From Proteinivorax tanatarense (GTDB lineage Bacteria > Bacillota > Proteinivoracia > Proteinivoracales > Proteinivoracaceae), in assembly GCF_040267685.1 (NCBI RefSeq), contig NZ_CP158367.1:2232001-2296000 (forward strand): 64,000 nt of DNA, read 5' to 3'. Positions within the stretch are counted from its first letter, which is position 1, and every line of letters begins with the position of its first letter. Shown in pieces: positions 55,529-64,000 of this stretch. The translations under genes were made by a program, and so were the position numbers. Below the pieces are notes generated by a model. That model was not told the origin of the DNA. It did no database searches and saw only the letters and a list, made by a program, of their open reading frames with translations.

Positions 55529-56002
55529 CTAGTTAGGTCTTTGCATTTCATTACCTTCTTTATCCACAACAATAACCTCTGCATTAGAATAATGATATAA
55601 GTCATATGGTGTTTTAAAGTTCTCATCATAATCAACATAATAATAATTATTATCATGCCAAATTATATTTGTATCATTTCCATTAAAGGTGAATACCTCA
55701 TATGATCCATCATTAAAATAGAATCTGTATGAGCTTGCAGCAACATCAGCAATATTGTCATCAACTCTATCTCCAATAACCCCGCTATTAAAAGTGTCAA
55801 CAAATAGCTCTATTTCCTTTGTATCAGTAATAATTTTACTGTCAGCACCGTATTTAGGATTTCCCATGGCTGTTATTACTTGAACTTTATTTATATTGCT
55901 GCTTTCAAATTGCTCACTAATAAGTTGTTTTTCAGAACATCCCGTAAAAGTCAATAAGATTAGTAAAATCATATAAACAGTTGTGGTTGATATTTTTTTC
56001 AT
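55529..56002 (-). CDS. lipoprotein of unknown function
   Basis: 157 residues; signal peptide with lipobox LTFTGC (Cys22), then a soluble domain with SSYRFYFNDGSYEVFTFNG near 90 and IIWHDNNYYYVDYD near 115, which suggests a small beta-rich fold. The start follows GGGAGG. Stands alone between the exporter operon and the serine hydrolase cluster. No function assigned. Confidence 0.75.
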   Translation of the reverse strand: MKKISTTTVYMILLILLTFTGCSEKQLISEQFESSNINKVQVITAMGNPKYGADSKIITDTKEIELFVDTFNSGVIGDRVDDNIADVAASSYRFYFNDGSYEVFTFNGNDTNIIWHDNNYYYVDYDENFKTPYDLYHYSNAEVIVVDKEGNEMQRPN

Positions 56003-56247
56003 ATTATATACCTCCCTATAAAATTTTATTTTTTCTTTACATTACTTTTATTTTCTAGAATTTCCGATTTTAGTGAGTACTTATTGATGTATAGATTATT
56101 TCAATCATCATGTAGCCCCCGTCTTGTCAAGCTGCAACGTTAAATTAAGTCGCTTTTCGTGTGCACTTAGGGATTCTACTCTTGGCTTATGTATAACATC
56201 ACTACTTAATGAAAATTGGGATTTATATGGTAAATTCTACATAATTT

Positions 56248-56315
56248 ATAACAACCCTCTTTTAAAACTACTTAATCCCACCATAAATGCGGTGAGATTA
56301 AAAGAATTGCAATAT
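56248..56315. repeat. dispersed hairpin repeat, copy 2
   Basis: ATAACAACCCTCTTTTAAAA, then AATCCCACC/GGTGAGATT with ATTAAAAG: aligned over its length with the copy at 51951-52020. Confidence 0.6.
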
Positions 56316-56374
56316 TGCACTACAATACTTTCCCTCTTTAATATGTAAGGCACCATTTGATAAATTCTATCCTG

Positions 56375-56530
56375 TAAGACAAAGCTATAGTCTCTTCGAC
56401 AAATCTATTATAGAAATTAAGATACTATAAGAAGCTCTCACTGAACCAGCTAAAGAATTAGAGCTACTACCATATCTAGTTCTGGAATAATAAAGAGAGG
56501 CTGCCCATACCAATCATCTTCGAAATGCCT
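56375..56530 (-). pseudogene. fragment of a fourth serine hydrolase gene
   Basis: The stretch matches the 3' end of the three hydrolase genes (compare CATATCTAGTTCTGGAA and CTATTATAGAAATTAAGATA with 56880-56990) but has small changes that break the frame, and the rest of the gene is missing. The remaining gap 56003-56869 holds only the repeat at 56248 and the hairpin at 56609. Confidence 0.65.
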
Positions 56531-56608
56531 ACATTTAATTTGCTTTCTGAAGTATCATCTCGATTCATTTAACTAGATAATATATTAAGTTTTGTAAATA
56601 GTCCATTA

Positions 56609-56639
56609 ACTCTCAGGAAAGTTTTTCTTTCCTGAGAGT
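56609..56639. terminator. hairpin, possible terminator
   Basis: ACTCTCAGGAAAG and CTTTCCTGAGAGT form a perfect 13-bp stem with a T5 loop, in the long gap downstream of the hydrolase gene. Confidence 0.5.
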
Positions 56640-56869
56640 ATCATAATAATAGATAGCTGATCTTAACCGGGAGTTATTAAATGTATTGCTGCAAATAAAA
56701 GAAAAGTGTGATTAACGCAATATAGACAAGTTCATTTATTTGTTACAATGCTACGTGCGCTTTTAAGACCATTTTTGATTAACTGATTTTTAGTAGAAAA
56801 AAATATAGGGGTTTATCTCATATTTCCATGGTATGCCCATATTCTTCATATTGATTAAAAGTACTATAA

Positions 56870-57991
56870 CTATTCAATAGAATCTACTATAGTGGTTAGA
56901 ATACTATAAGGAACTTGATCTGAACCTTTTAAAAAAGAATTAATGGCTACCACCATATCTAGTTCTGGAACAATATAGAGAGCTTGCCCACCTGAGCCTG
57001 AAGCAGTAATAACTTCATATTCTTCATAACTATATATCCAAAATTGATAGCCATAAGATGGAGTATTTGCTTTGATAGAGGTAGCTTCCTCAACCCATTG
57101 TGACGACAAAATTTGTTTGCCGTTGTACACACCATCATTTAAATAAAGATAGCCTATTTTAGCAAGATCTTTGGTGTGCATTCTTATTCTGCTCCCTCCA
57201 TACTGATAGCCTTGTTTATCACTTCTCCATGATACATTAACAGAATTAATTTCTAAGGGAGCAAACAACTTTTCTTCTGCAAAGGACATTGTGTCCATTC
57301 CTGTTGCTCTTTCGATAATTATAGATAACAAGTGACTTTGCCCACTATTGTAGCACCAATTTTGACCAGGTTCTTCCTCTATGGGTTTAGTTAGAATGTA
57401 GCTTATAGGATTATCTGACTCACATTTTGCAGTATAGTCATTTGATGGTAAACTGTAAGGCACATCATGCTCGTTCCATTGAAATCCCGCTGTCATTGTA
57501 AGTAAATGTTCTATGGTTACTTTTTCTAAATTTGCATCGACCTCCATATCTTCTACCTCAGGGAAAAAATCTATAATTTTCTGGTCCACCCCATCAATAT
57601 AACCCTCCTCAATAGCAATTCCCATAAGCGTTGCAGTAATAGATTTTGTCACTGATTTTTGGTGATAATCATTATACCTTCCCCTATAATATTCCAACAC
57701 CTCATAGTCATCTTTAAGAATCACAATGCTTTCCACATCAAAATCGTTAAAATGTAAATTATGCACCATATTATATAATTTTTCCTCATCCATACCAACA
57801 TCTCTTGGTTCTGCTTTCTCCAAAAAACTTTCAACTCTAGCAATGTCCATCTGCCGCTGTGTCATATACCGTTCTAGCTCTTCTTTAACCTCATCTAAAT
57901 CTAGCTCCTCTTCCCCATTACAACCTATAACAGGTAATACCATTAGTAATAATAAAGCAAATACCAAAAATGATTTTCCCATCACACTCAT
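56870..57991 (-). CDS. lipoprotein serine hydrolase (class C beta-lactamase fold), copy 1
   Basis: 373 residues (ATG 57982 is also possible). Lipobox VIGC with Cys24 anchors it outside the membrane. Active-site motifs: SVTK at 113-116 (nucleophile Ser113, Lys116), YNS at 214-216, and GSGGQ near 332 in place of KTG/HTG. Such proteins are esterases, D-aminopeptidases or peptidoglycan-acting enzymes rather than lactamases. Nearly identical over long stretches to copies 2 and 3, but different around 80-112 and 245-270. Confidence 0.88.
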   Translation of the reverse strand: MSVMGKSFLVFALLLLMVLPVIGCNGEEELDLDEVKEELERYMTQRQMDIARVESFLEKAEPRDVGMDEEKLYNMVHNLHFNDFDVESIVILKDDYEVLEYYRGRYNDYHQKSVTKSITATLMGIAIEEGYIDGVDQKIIDFFPEVEDMEVDANLEKVTIEHLLTMTAGFQWNEHDVPYSLPSNDYTAKCESDNPISYILTKPIEEEPGQNWCYNSGQSHLLSIIIERATGMDTMSFAEEKLFAPLEINSVNVSWRSDKQGYQYGGSRIRMHTKDLAKIGYLYLNDGVYNGKQILSSQWVEEATSIKANTPSYGYQFWIYSYEEYEVITASGSGGQALYIVPELDMVVAINSFLKGSDQVPYSILTTIVDSIE

Positions 57992-58282
57992 CCCCTTTGA
58001 CTAAAAGTAAAATCCTTTTCACTTTTGTTTTAATATTCATTTTTTATTATCAAATCCCACCCTAAATAAAGATGGGTAGGAGATTTAAATATCAAAAGCC
58101 TAATAATGACAGTACTAGTAATAACGTTAATAATATTTTGCAAATAAAATCAAATACGTCTTTTCTCTTTTTTCTGTTATTATATAATATCCACTCCACC
58201 ATACGGTCAGGCTTTTTTATTGATCCTATCTCATATTTCCATGGTAGACCCATGTTCTTCATATTGATCAAAAGTACTATAA

Positions 58283-59419
58283 CTATTCAATAGAATCTAC
58301 TATAGTGGTTAGAATACTATAAGGAGCTTGATCTGAACTTTTTAAAAAAGAATTAATGGCTACCACCATATCTAGTTCTGGAACAATATAGAGAGATTGC
58401 CCAAATGAGCCTGCAGCAATAATAACTTCATATTCCTCATAACTATCTATCCAAAATTGATAACCATAATCCTCATAATACTGCCGCCGTGGAGCGTTAG
58501 CCTTAATAGATGTAGCTTCCTCAATCCACTGTGACGACAAAATTTGTTTACCATTGTACATACCATCATTTAAATAAAGATAGCCTATTTTAGCAAGATC
58601 TTTGGTGTGCATTCTAAGGCCGTGCCCACCAAAGTGGTATCCTTGTCTATCGCGCGGCCATGATACATTAGTAAGGTTCATCCCTAAGGGAGCAAACAAC
58701 TTTTCTTCTGCAAAGGACATTGTGTCCATTCCTGTTGCTCTTTCTATAATTATAGATAACAAATGACTTTGCCCACTATTGTAGCACCAATTTTGACCAG
58801 GTTCTTCCTCTATGGGTTTAGTTAGAATGTAGCTTATAGGATTATCTGACTCACATTTTGCAGTATAGTCATTTGATGGTAAATTGTAAGGCACATCATG
58901 CTCATTCCATTGAAATCCCGCTGTCATTGTAAGTAAATGTTCTATGGTTACTTTTTCTAAATTTGCATCGACCTCCATATCTTCTACCTCAGGGAAAAAA
59001 TCTATAATTTTCTGGTCCACCCCATCAATATAGCCCTCCTCAATAGCAATTCCCATAAGGGTTGCAGTAATAGATTTTGTTACTGAGTTTTGAGCGAACT
59101 CTCTATGTCTTCCAGCGTAATATTCCAACACCTCATAATCATCTTTTAGAATTACCATACTTACCACATTATAAGGATTGTTAAAATGTAAATTATGCAC
59201 CATATTATATAATTTTTCCTCATCCATACCAACATCTCTTGGTTCTGCTTTCTCCAAAAAACTTTCAACTCTAGCAATGTCCATCTGCCGCTGTGTCATA
59301 TACGGTTCTAGCTCTTCTTTAACCTCATCTAAATCTAGCTCCTCTTCCCCATTACAACCTATAACAGGTAATACCATTAGTAATAATAAAACAAATACCA
59401 AAAATGATTTTCGGATCAT
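58283..59419 (-). CDS. lipoprotein serine hydrolase, copy 2
   Basis: 378 residues; lipobox VIGC, SVTK at 112-115, YNSGQSH near 213, AAGSFGQS near 335. The N-terminal half is almost identical to copy 3 (NNPYNVVSMVILKDD, HREFAQNSV), while the middle and the WCYNS block equal copy 1: a mosaic suggesting gene conversion. About 75 bases of downstream DNA are shared with copy 1 (from TCTCATATTTCCATGG to the stop). Confidence 0.88.
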   Translation of the reverse strand: MIRKSFLVFVLLLLMVLPVIGCNGEEELDLDEVKEELEPYMTQRQMDIARVESFLEKAEPRDVGMDEEKLYNMVHNLHFNNPYNVVSMVILKDDYEVLEYYAGRHREFAQNSVTKSITATLMGIAIEEGYIDGVDQKIIDFFPEVEDMEVDANLEKVTIEHLLTMTAGFQWNEHDVPYNLPSNDYTAKCESDNPISYILTKPIEEEPGQNWCYNSGQSHLLSIIIERATGMDTMSFAEEKLFAPLGMNLTNVSWPRDRQGYHFGGHGLRMHTKDLAKIGYLYLNDGMYNGKQILSSQWIEEATSIKANAPRRQYYEDYGYQFWIDSYEEYEVIIAAGSFGQSLYIVPELDMVVAINSFLKSSDQAPYSILTTIVDSIE

Positions 59420-59474
59420 AATCTCCCTTATCCCCCTTTAGTTAAACCTATCTCATTATTTCAATTTAGACTCC

Positions 59475-60095
59475 TTAGCCTTGGTGGGTAATCTTTTCCT
59501 TAAATATGTTTCTTTTTTTTATCAAAGTCATAAACCCAAAGTTATTTAAAACATGAATGATAACTGCAGTCCAAATACTTTGTGTGAAATATACACTTAT
59601 TGCACATATTACTCCTAATATAAGCGAGCCACTCCAAACAAACCAGTTATTCCAAGTTTTTATGTGGACCACTAAAAATAGTATTGATGTTAATAAGATA
59701 GCTATTGTAGGATGGACTAAGCTTAAAAGAGAAACAAGTAAAATTCCCCGATATAAAAACTCTTCTGCTGGCAGTTCTATAACAAACATTAATAATTGGG
59801 TATAAACTAATCCTATACTCACTTGTTCCTTTTTTAACTTAATTCCTTTGGCTATTAAAATATGAGCAACCATGAAAAGAGTTCCTATTATCAAACCATA
59901 AAAAAGCGCTTCTAAGGATATATACAAAAATCTTTTATCTATCGAATATAACGCTACTATTCCAACTGCGATTAATAATATTCTTTTAAATATATTCTCT
60001 TTTAATAGCTTAGTTTCCCAAAATATATCTATTATCGTTAGCAACAATCCAATAATTAAAAAAAATAGGCATAATATTCTCCAAATTTCTACCAT
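59475..60095 (-). CDS. CPBP-family intramembrane metalloprotease
   Basis: 206 residues, about six or seven helices. Motifs of the CPBP/Rce1 fold: PAEEFLYRG (Glu111, Glu112, Arg116), VVHIKTW with His144 and HVLNNFG with His181. Such genes are often self-immunity or maturation factors for bacteriocins, or membrane stress proteases. It lies between hydrolase copies 2 and 3, 56 bases upstream of copy 2. Confidence 0.88.
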   Translation of the reverse strand: MVEIWRILCLFFLIIGLLLTIIDIFWETKLLKENIFKRILLIAVGIVALYSIDKRFLYISLEALFYGLIIGTLFMVAHILIAKGIKLKKEQVSIGLVYTQLLMFVIELPAEEFLYRGILLVSLLSLVHPTIAILLTSILFLVVHIKTWNNWFVWSGSLILGVICAISVYFTQSIWTAVIIHVLNNFGFMTLIKKRNIFKEKITHQG

Positions 60096-60237
60096 TAGCT
60101 CACCCTTAGCTCTTAATATAGTGTTATGTGAATGTTTCGACAGTTATTTTTAAATCCCTTTTTTATCAACAAAACCTACCCTAAAATAAGGGTGGGTAGA
60201 ATTATTGAAATATCAAAAGCATGCCCCCTATGTTTTG

Positions 60238-61401
60238 TTACTCAACAAAATCTATTATAGAAGTTAAAATGCTATAAGGCCCTATCCTTGAGCCACCTAT
60301 AGAGTTAACAGCTACCACCATGTCCAGCTCCGGAACTATAAAGAGAGCCTGCTCATAATTCCCACCTAGTGCAGAAATAACTGCATATTCCTCATAACTA
60401 TCTATCCAAAATTGATAACCATAATCCTCATAATACTGCGGCCGTGGAGTGTTAGCCTTAATAGAGGTAGCTTCCTCAACCCATTGTGACGACAAAATTT
60501 GTTTACCGTTGTACACACCATCATTTAAATAAAGATAGCCTATTTTAGCAAGATCTTGGGTATGCATTCTAAGACCGTGCCCACCAAAGTGGTATCCTTG
60601 TCTATCGCGCGGCCATGATACATTAGTAAGGTTCATCCCTAAGGGAGCAAACAACTTTTCTTCTGCAAAGGACATTGTGTCCATTCCTGTTGCTCTTTCT
60701 ATAATTATAGATAACAAATGGCTTTGCCCAGTGTTATAGTACCAAGATTGTCCAGGTATTTCCTCTATTGGTTTAGTGAGAATGTATTTGATAGGATTGT
60801 CTGATTTAGTTTTTGCAGTAAGGTCATTTGATGGTAAACTGTGAGGCACATCATGCTCATTCCATTGAAATCCCGCTGTCATTGTGAGCAAGTGTTCTAT
60901 GGTTACTTTTTTTAAATTTGCATCGACCTCCATATCTTCTACCTCAGGGAAAAAATCTATAATTTTCTGGTCCACCCCATCAATATAGCCCTCCTCAATA
61001 GCAATTCCCATAAGGGTTGCAGTAATAGATTTTGTTACTGAGTTTTGAGCGAACTCTCTATGTCTTCCAGCGTAATATTCCAACACCTCATAATCATCTT
61101 TTAGAATTACCATACTTACCACATTATAAGGATTGTTAAAATGTAAATTGTGCACCATATTATATAATTTTTCCTCATCCATACCAACATCTCTTGGTTC
61201 TGCTTTCTCCAAAAAACTTTCAACTCTAGCAATGTCCATCTGCCGCTGTGTCATATACGGTTCTAGCTCTTCTTTAACCTCATCTAAATCTAGCTCTTCT
61301 TTAACTTCATCTAAATCTATCTCCTCTTCCCCATTACAACCTATAACAGGTAATACCATTAGTAATAATAAAGCAAATACCAAAAATGATTTTCGGATCA
61401 T
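60238..61401 (-). CDS. lipoprotein serine hydrolase, copy 3
   Basis: 387 residues. Same lipobox and SVTK; YNTGQSH replaces YNSGQSH and the third motif region reads ALGGNYEQAL. A 27-base tandem duplication just after the lipobox doubles LDLDEVKEE. The C-terminal third differs most from the other copies. Promoter region and start (GGGATTATGATCCG-like) are the same as copy 2. Confidence 0.88.
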   Translation of the reverse strand: MIRKSFLVFALLLLMVLPVIGCNGEEEIDLDEVKEELDLDEVKEELEPYMTQRQMDIARVESFLEKAEPRDVGMDEEKLYNMVHNLHFNNPYNVVSMVILKDDYEVLEYYAGRHREFAQNSVTKSITATLMGIAIEEGYIDGVDQKIIDFFPEVEDMEVDANLKKVTIEHLLTMTAGFQWNEHDVPHSLPSNDLTAKTKSDNPIKYILTKPIEEIPGQSWYYNTGQSHLLSIIIERATGMDTMSFAEEKLFAPLGMNLTNVSWPRDRQGYHFGGHGLRMHTQDLAKIGYLYLNDGVYNGKQILSSQWVEEATSIKANTPRPQYYEDYGYQFWIDSYEEYAVISALGGNYEQALFIVPELDMVVAVNSIGGSRIGPYSILTSIIDFVE

Positions 61402-61927
61402 AATTTCCCTTATCCCCCTTTAGTTAAACTTAGCCAATTATATGTTAAGTTTGTTAACGCTAAACAGATAATAAAATCAATGTGTACGTTGACTATATTG
61501 AACTCACTTATTCTAATTGAACTTTACTTTTAAAATTAATTACTGTATAGTCCTATGTTATGCATAGAATTGTAAATATAGGGGTAAGGCTTTTTATTGA
61601 TCCTATCTCATATTTCCACGGTAGACCCCTATATTTTGTGTTTTGTTTGCACCTCCTCAGTTTACATATATTTAATTGGTATACTTACAATTATAACTGA
61701 CTTATTTTTTTATTTGTAAGCCCTAGACTTTCCGTGGTATTACTATACAATAATTTTAGGTAATGTTTGAAAATTAGCATCCCCTTTATACCTTTGATTG
61801 ATGATTCAACTTCTGCTAGCTCAATGAACAAAGAAAGTTCTTTTTAGACATATAAATTAAAAAGCAAAGAGGTGGCGTAGTCTAGAACTCCACGCTCTAA
61901 ATCTAATATTACCTTTAAGTTAAAAAA
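61402..61927. other. gap with duplicated intergenic segment
   Basis: 61587-61630 repeats the segment TTATTGATCCTATCTCATAT with CGGTAGACCC found downstream of hydrolase copy 2 (about 58213-58255), here with no gene attached: the footprint of a duplication or of a lost copy. Otherwise nothing is recognised. Confidence 0.5.
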
Positions 61928-63559
61928 TTAGGTGCTTACTTTTTCAGTCAAATCATTTATGTTAATAATTTCATCTGCTATATTAAATAATTGCTGATCA
62001 TGTGTTATTATAAAAATCATTTTTCGTTTTTTTATATCCGTTATTAACTTCTTAAATTTTTCAACACTATTAGAATCTAAAGCTGCCGTTGGCTCATCCA
62101 TTAACAATACTTGAGGCTCCTTAAGTAATGCTCTTGTCAATGCAATTTTATACCTTTCCCCACCCGAAATATTCTCTGAATTCTCGTAAATGCAATCATC
62201 CAATTTCCATGATTTACTTAAACCTACCTTAGTTAACATGTGTTCTATATTTTTTTTATGATCAGAAAAACCATAAGTTACATTCTCAAATAACGTGCCA
62301 GTGACTAGTTTAGGATTCTGTGCTATAACACCAATCTGTTTTTTTCGTGTATAATACATATCTAGTTTTTTAATTTCTTTTAAATTATAATAGATATTTC
62401 CTGAATAATAATTTGTTAGTATTCCAGTTATTAAGTCAATAAAAGTACTTTTTCCAGACCCATTTTCACCGCAAATACAATAGACTTTTCCTTTTTTAAA
62501 TTTATAGTTAAAATTTTTTATTATATTCTTTTTATCTCCATAACTAAAGGTTACGTTATTTAGTTGTATAGTTTCAATGTTAGAAACTATTTCTTTTTCA
62601 TTTATATCAGGATCCTTTTCTAATATTTGTTTTATCCGTTTATAGGAAACAAGTGCATTTTGATAGTTTTGACCAAACCCTATCAAATACTTTATACTGT
62701 TTATGATCATTGAAAAAAAACTATTAATTATGGTAAATTCTCCAATTGTTAAATTGCCATTTATAATCTCCATACCCCCAAAATAGAAGATTATTATTTG
62801 CGAAATGACACTTATAACAGAGCCGCTATTTGTAAAAGATAATGATAGTTTAGTATAACTTAAAAAAGAATCATACATTATAGTAAAATTTGAAGTAAGT
62901 TTATTGTATGCTTCTGTAAAAGTTGCATTTGTTTTGTTAAACTTAATATTGTACAGGTATTTATTCATTTCTGAAAACAAATTATTTTGATTTTCTCTAT
63001 ATTTAAATCCTCTATTATATAATGCACTTTTAAACAATAGATAGATAATTAGATATAGAGGTATCATTGGCACCAAAATTATAGTAAGCTTAACATTTAA
63101 ATTAAGTGAAATATAAAAAGCAACTAATATTGTTAAACCATTAATTATTAGTTCAAATAAATTACTCAACACAAAGTTAACAACTACAGTGCTATCATTC
63201 GCAATTCTATGATTTAAGTACCCTTTATCGGTATTATTATAATGGAGTATAGGTAATTCACTAATATGACGTAAAACTTCAAAATTTAATTCAGTTGTAG
63301 CTTTAACACCAACTTTAGATAAGTAATATTTTTTTATAAATGTAGACAAAATTTTAACTGCTCCTGCTATTAAAATTATTTGTGTAAAAACTTTTATTGT
63401 ATGTAAACTATATGTATCTAATAATTCATCTATATATATCCCTGTTAACACTGGAAAGCTTATAGAAACTAGCCAGTAAAGCAAACTAAATATTAAATAA
63501 ATCAAGACAATCATTTTATGCCTTAATAAGTATCTAAGGACGAATTTGAAAATAGCCAT
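61928..63559 (-). CDS. ABC exporter, fused membrane and ATPase domains
   Basis: 543 residues: six membrane helices (about 15-300), then an ATPase with Walker A GENGSGKST (364-372), signature ISGGERYK (464), Walker B VLLMDEPTAALD and the His-loop ITHDQQ. No N-terminal C39 peptidase. Half-transporter type used for peptides, lipids or drugs. It starts 23 bases after the SagB-type gene, so export of a modified peptide is a sensible guess. Confidence 0.88.
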   Translation of the reverse strand: MAIFKFVLRYLLRHKMIVLIYLIFSLLYWLVSISFPVLTGIYIDELLDTYSLHTIKVFTQIILIAGAVKILSTFIKKYYLSKVGVKATTELNFEVLRHISELPILHYNNTDKGYLNHRIANDSTVVVNFVLSNLFELIINGLTILVAFYISLNLNVKLTIILVPMIPLYLIIYLLFKSALYNRGFKYRENQNNLFSEMNKYLYNIKFNKTNATFTEAYNKLTSNFTIMYDSFLSYTKLSLSFTNSGSVISVISQIIIFYFGGMEIINGNLTIGEFTIINSFFSMIINSIKYLIGFGQNYQNALVSYKRIKQILEKDPDINEKEIVSNIETIQLNNVTFSYGDKKNIIKNFNYKFKKGKVYCICGENGSGKSTFIDLITGILTNYYSGNIYYNLKEIKKLDMYYTRKKQIGVIAQNPKLVTGTLFENVTYGFSDHKKNIEHMLTKVGLSKSWKLDDCIYENSENISGGERYKIALTRALLKEPQVLLMDEPTAALDSNSVEKFKKLITDIKKRKMIFIITHDQQLFNIADEIININDLTEKVST

Positions 63560-63582
63560 CTAATCCACACTTTCTATATCTT

Positions 63583-64000
63583 TTACTTACCTATTGCAAT
63601 TAGGTATAAGCTTGTTTCTTTGGACTCGTTAATTTTCAACAGCTTATTTATGTCATTATCTTTAAAACCTCCCAGCGATACAACCCCAAGCTCTAGATAA
63701 GTGGAAGCTAAATATATAGATTGTCCTATATGTCCAGCATCGATTAAAACATACCTATAACCTCTATTAGAATACTTCTGCAAGGTTCTATCAAAAACTG
63801 CAGTTAAAACAATCAACATAGAGCTATTTAAAACTAATTCTTGGTTTAAAGAATAATGATAAAGTTCTTCTTTAAAGCAACCTGACTTAACCAAAGTCAA
63901 ACTGTGTGATATAACATCATAATGATAAATTCCTTTTTCTATATCATTGCTGTTAAATATAGCTATATACATCTCTAAAGGGTAACGCTTACCTGCAGAT
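63583..64000 (-). CDS. SagB-type dehydrogenase, N-terminus beyond window
   Basis: The frame is open to the right edge, and the residues there, SAGKRYPLEMY, match the PSAGARYPLE block of SagB/ThcOx flavoenzymes. Then GIYHYDVISHSLTLVKSG, and GYRYVLIDAGHIGQSIYLAS and LGVVSLGGFKD, which carry FMN-binding positions. In peptide clusters these enzymes oxidise azolines to azoles. About 139 residues are visible. A stand-alone nitroreductase role cannot be excluded. Confidence 0.85.
   Translation of the reverse strand, partial: SAGKRYPLEMYIAIFNSNDIEKGIYHYDVISHSLTLVKSGCFKEELYHYSLNQELVLNSSMLIVLTAVFDRTLQKYSNRGYRYVLIDAGHIGQSIYLASTYLELGVVSLGGFKDNDINKLLKINESKETSLYLIAIGK

Overview
The window comes from a low-G+C, anaerobic, Clostridia-like Firmicute. 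The signs are AT-rich intergenic DNA, strong GGAGG-type ribosome sites, sigma-A promoters of the TTGACA/TATAAT type, TPP riboswitches with intrinsic terminators, a Clostridium/Enterococcus-style ethanolamine locus controlled by the EutV/EutW RNA-binding two-component system, and the siroheme-dependent heme route (AhbA-D) found in anaerobes. No rRNA, tRNA or CRISPR array was seen.

Layout. 1-2.8 kb: 3'-truncated secreted subtilase. 3.1-8.35 kb: thiamine operon thiS-thiF-thiG-thiH-thiC-tenI (minus strand) behind one near-perfect promoter and two TPP riboswitches in tandem, each with its own terminator. 8.36-9.75 kb: array of GTAG-headed hairpin repeats (REP/BIME-like); a related array lies at 16.4-16.9 kb. 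9.9-11.9 kb: membrane-anchored MORN-repeat protein with a C-terminal zinc metalloprotease resembling anthrax lethal factor. 12-13.2 kb: degenerate EAL plus HDOD signalling protein. 13.4-16.4 kb: a cassette that looks like peptide quorum sensing: an HTH/helical-repeat regulator diverging from a 39-residue signal-peptide pro-peptide and a secreted subtilase, with a perfect palindrome at about -42 of the peptide promoter. 17-21 kb: CoA-disulfide reductase-like enzyme, an unusual cysteine-rich BtuF-like protein and an MFS transporter. 21-23 kb: ABC-F ribosome-protection ATPase behind a leader with two small ORFs and competing hairpins. 23-28.3 kb: heme genes hemA and sirC, divergent from ahbC-ahbD-ahbA-ahbB. 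28.4-31.1 kb: orphan holin-like protein, decayed NIF3-like gene, GyrI-like protein and AraC/GyrI regulator.

31.8-49.3 kb: chemoreceptor followed by a complete ethanolamine microcompartment operon on the minus strand (eutS, P, V, W, A, B, C, L, a K-like shell gene, E, M, T, pduL, a eut hypothetical gene, N, H, G). It has an identifiable promoter, two EutV-type dual-hairpin antitermination sites and a decayed pduS-like remnant. Ethanolamine enters (EutH), is split inside the shell by B12-dependent EutBC (reactivated by EutA, cofactor made by EutT), and acetaldehyde goes to acetyl-CoA (EutE), acetyl-phosphate (PduL) or ethanol (EutG). Just upstream of its promoter sits an IS21-family element with matched ends and a 7-bp target duplication.

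52-64 kb: accessory region. It holds a G+C-richer three-gene ABC exporter/immunity-like operon, a lipoprotein, three near-identical lipoprotein serine hydrolases plus a fragment of a fourth copy, a CPBP protease, and at the right edge an ABC exporter next to a SagB-type dehydrogenase, probably the end of a modified-peptide gene cluster.
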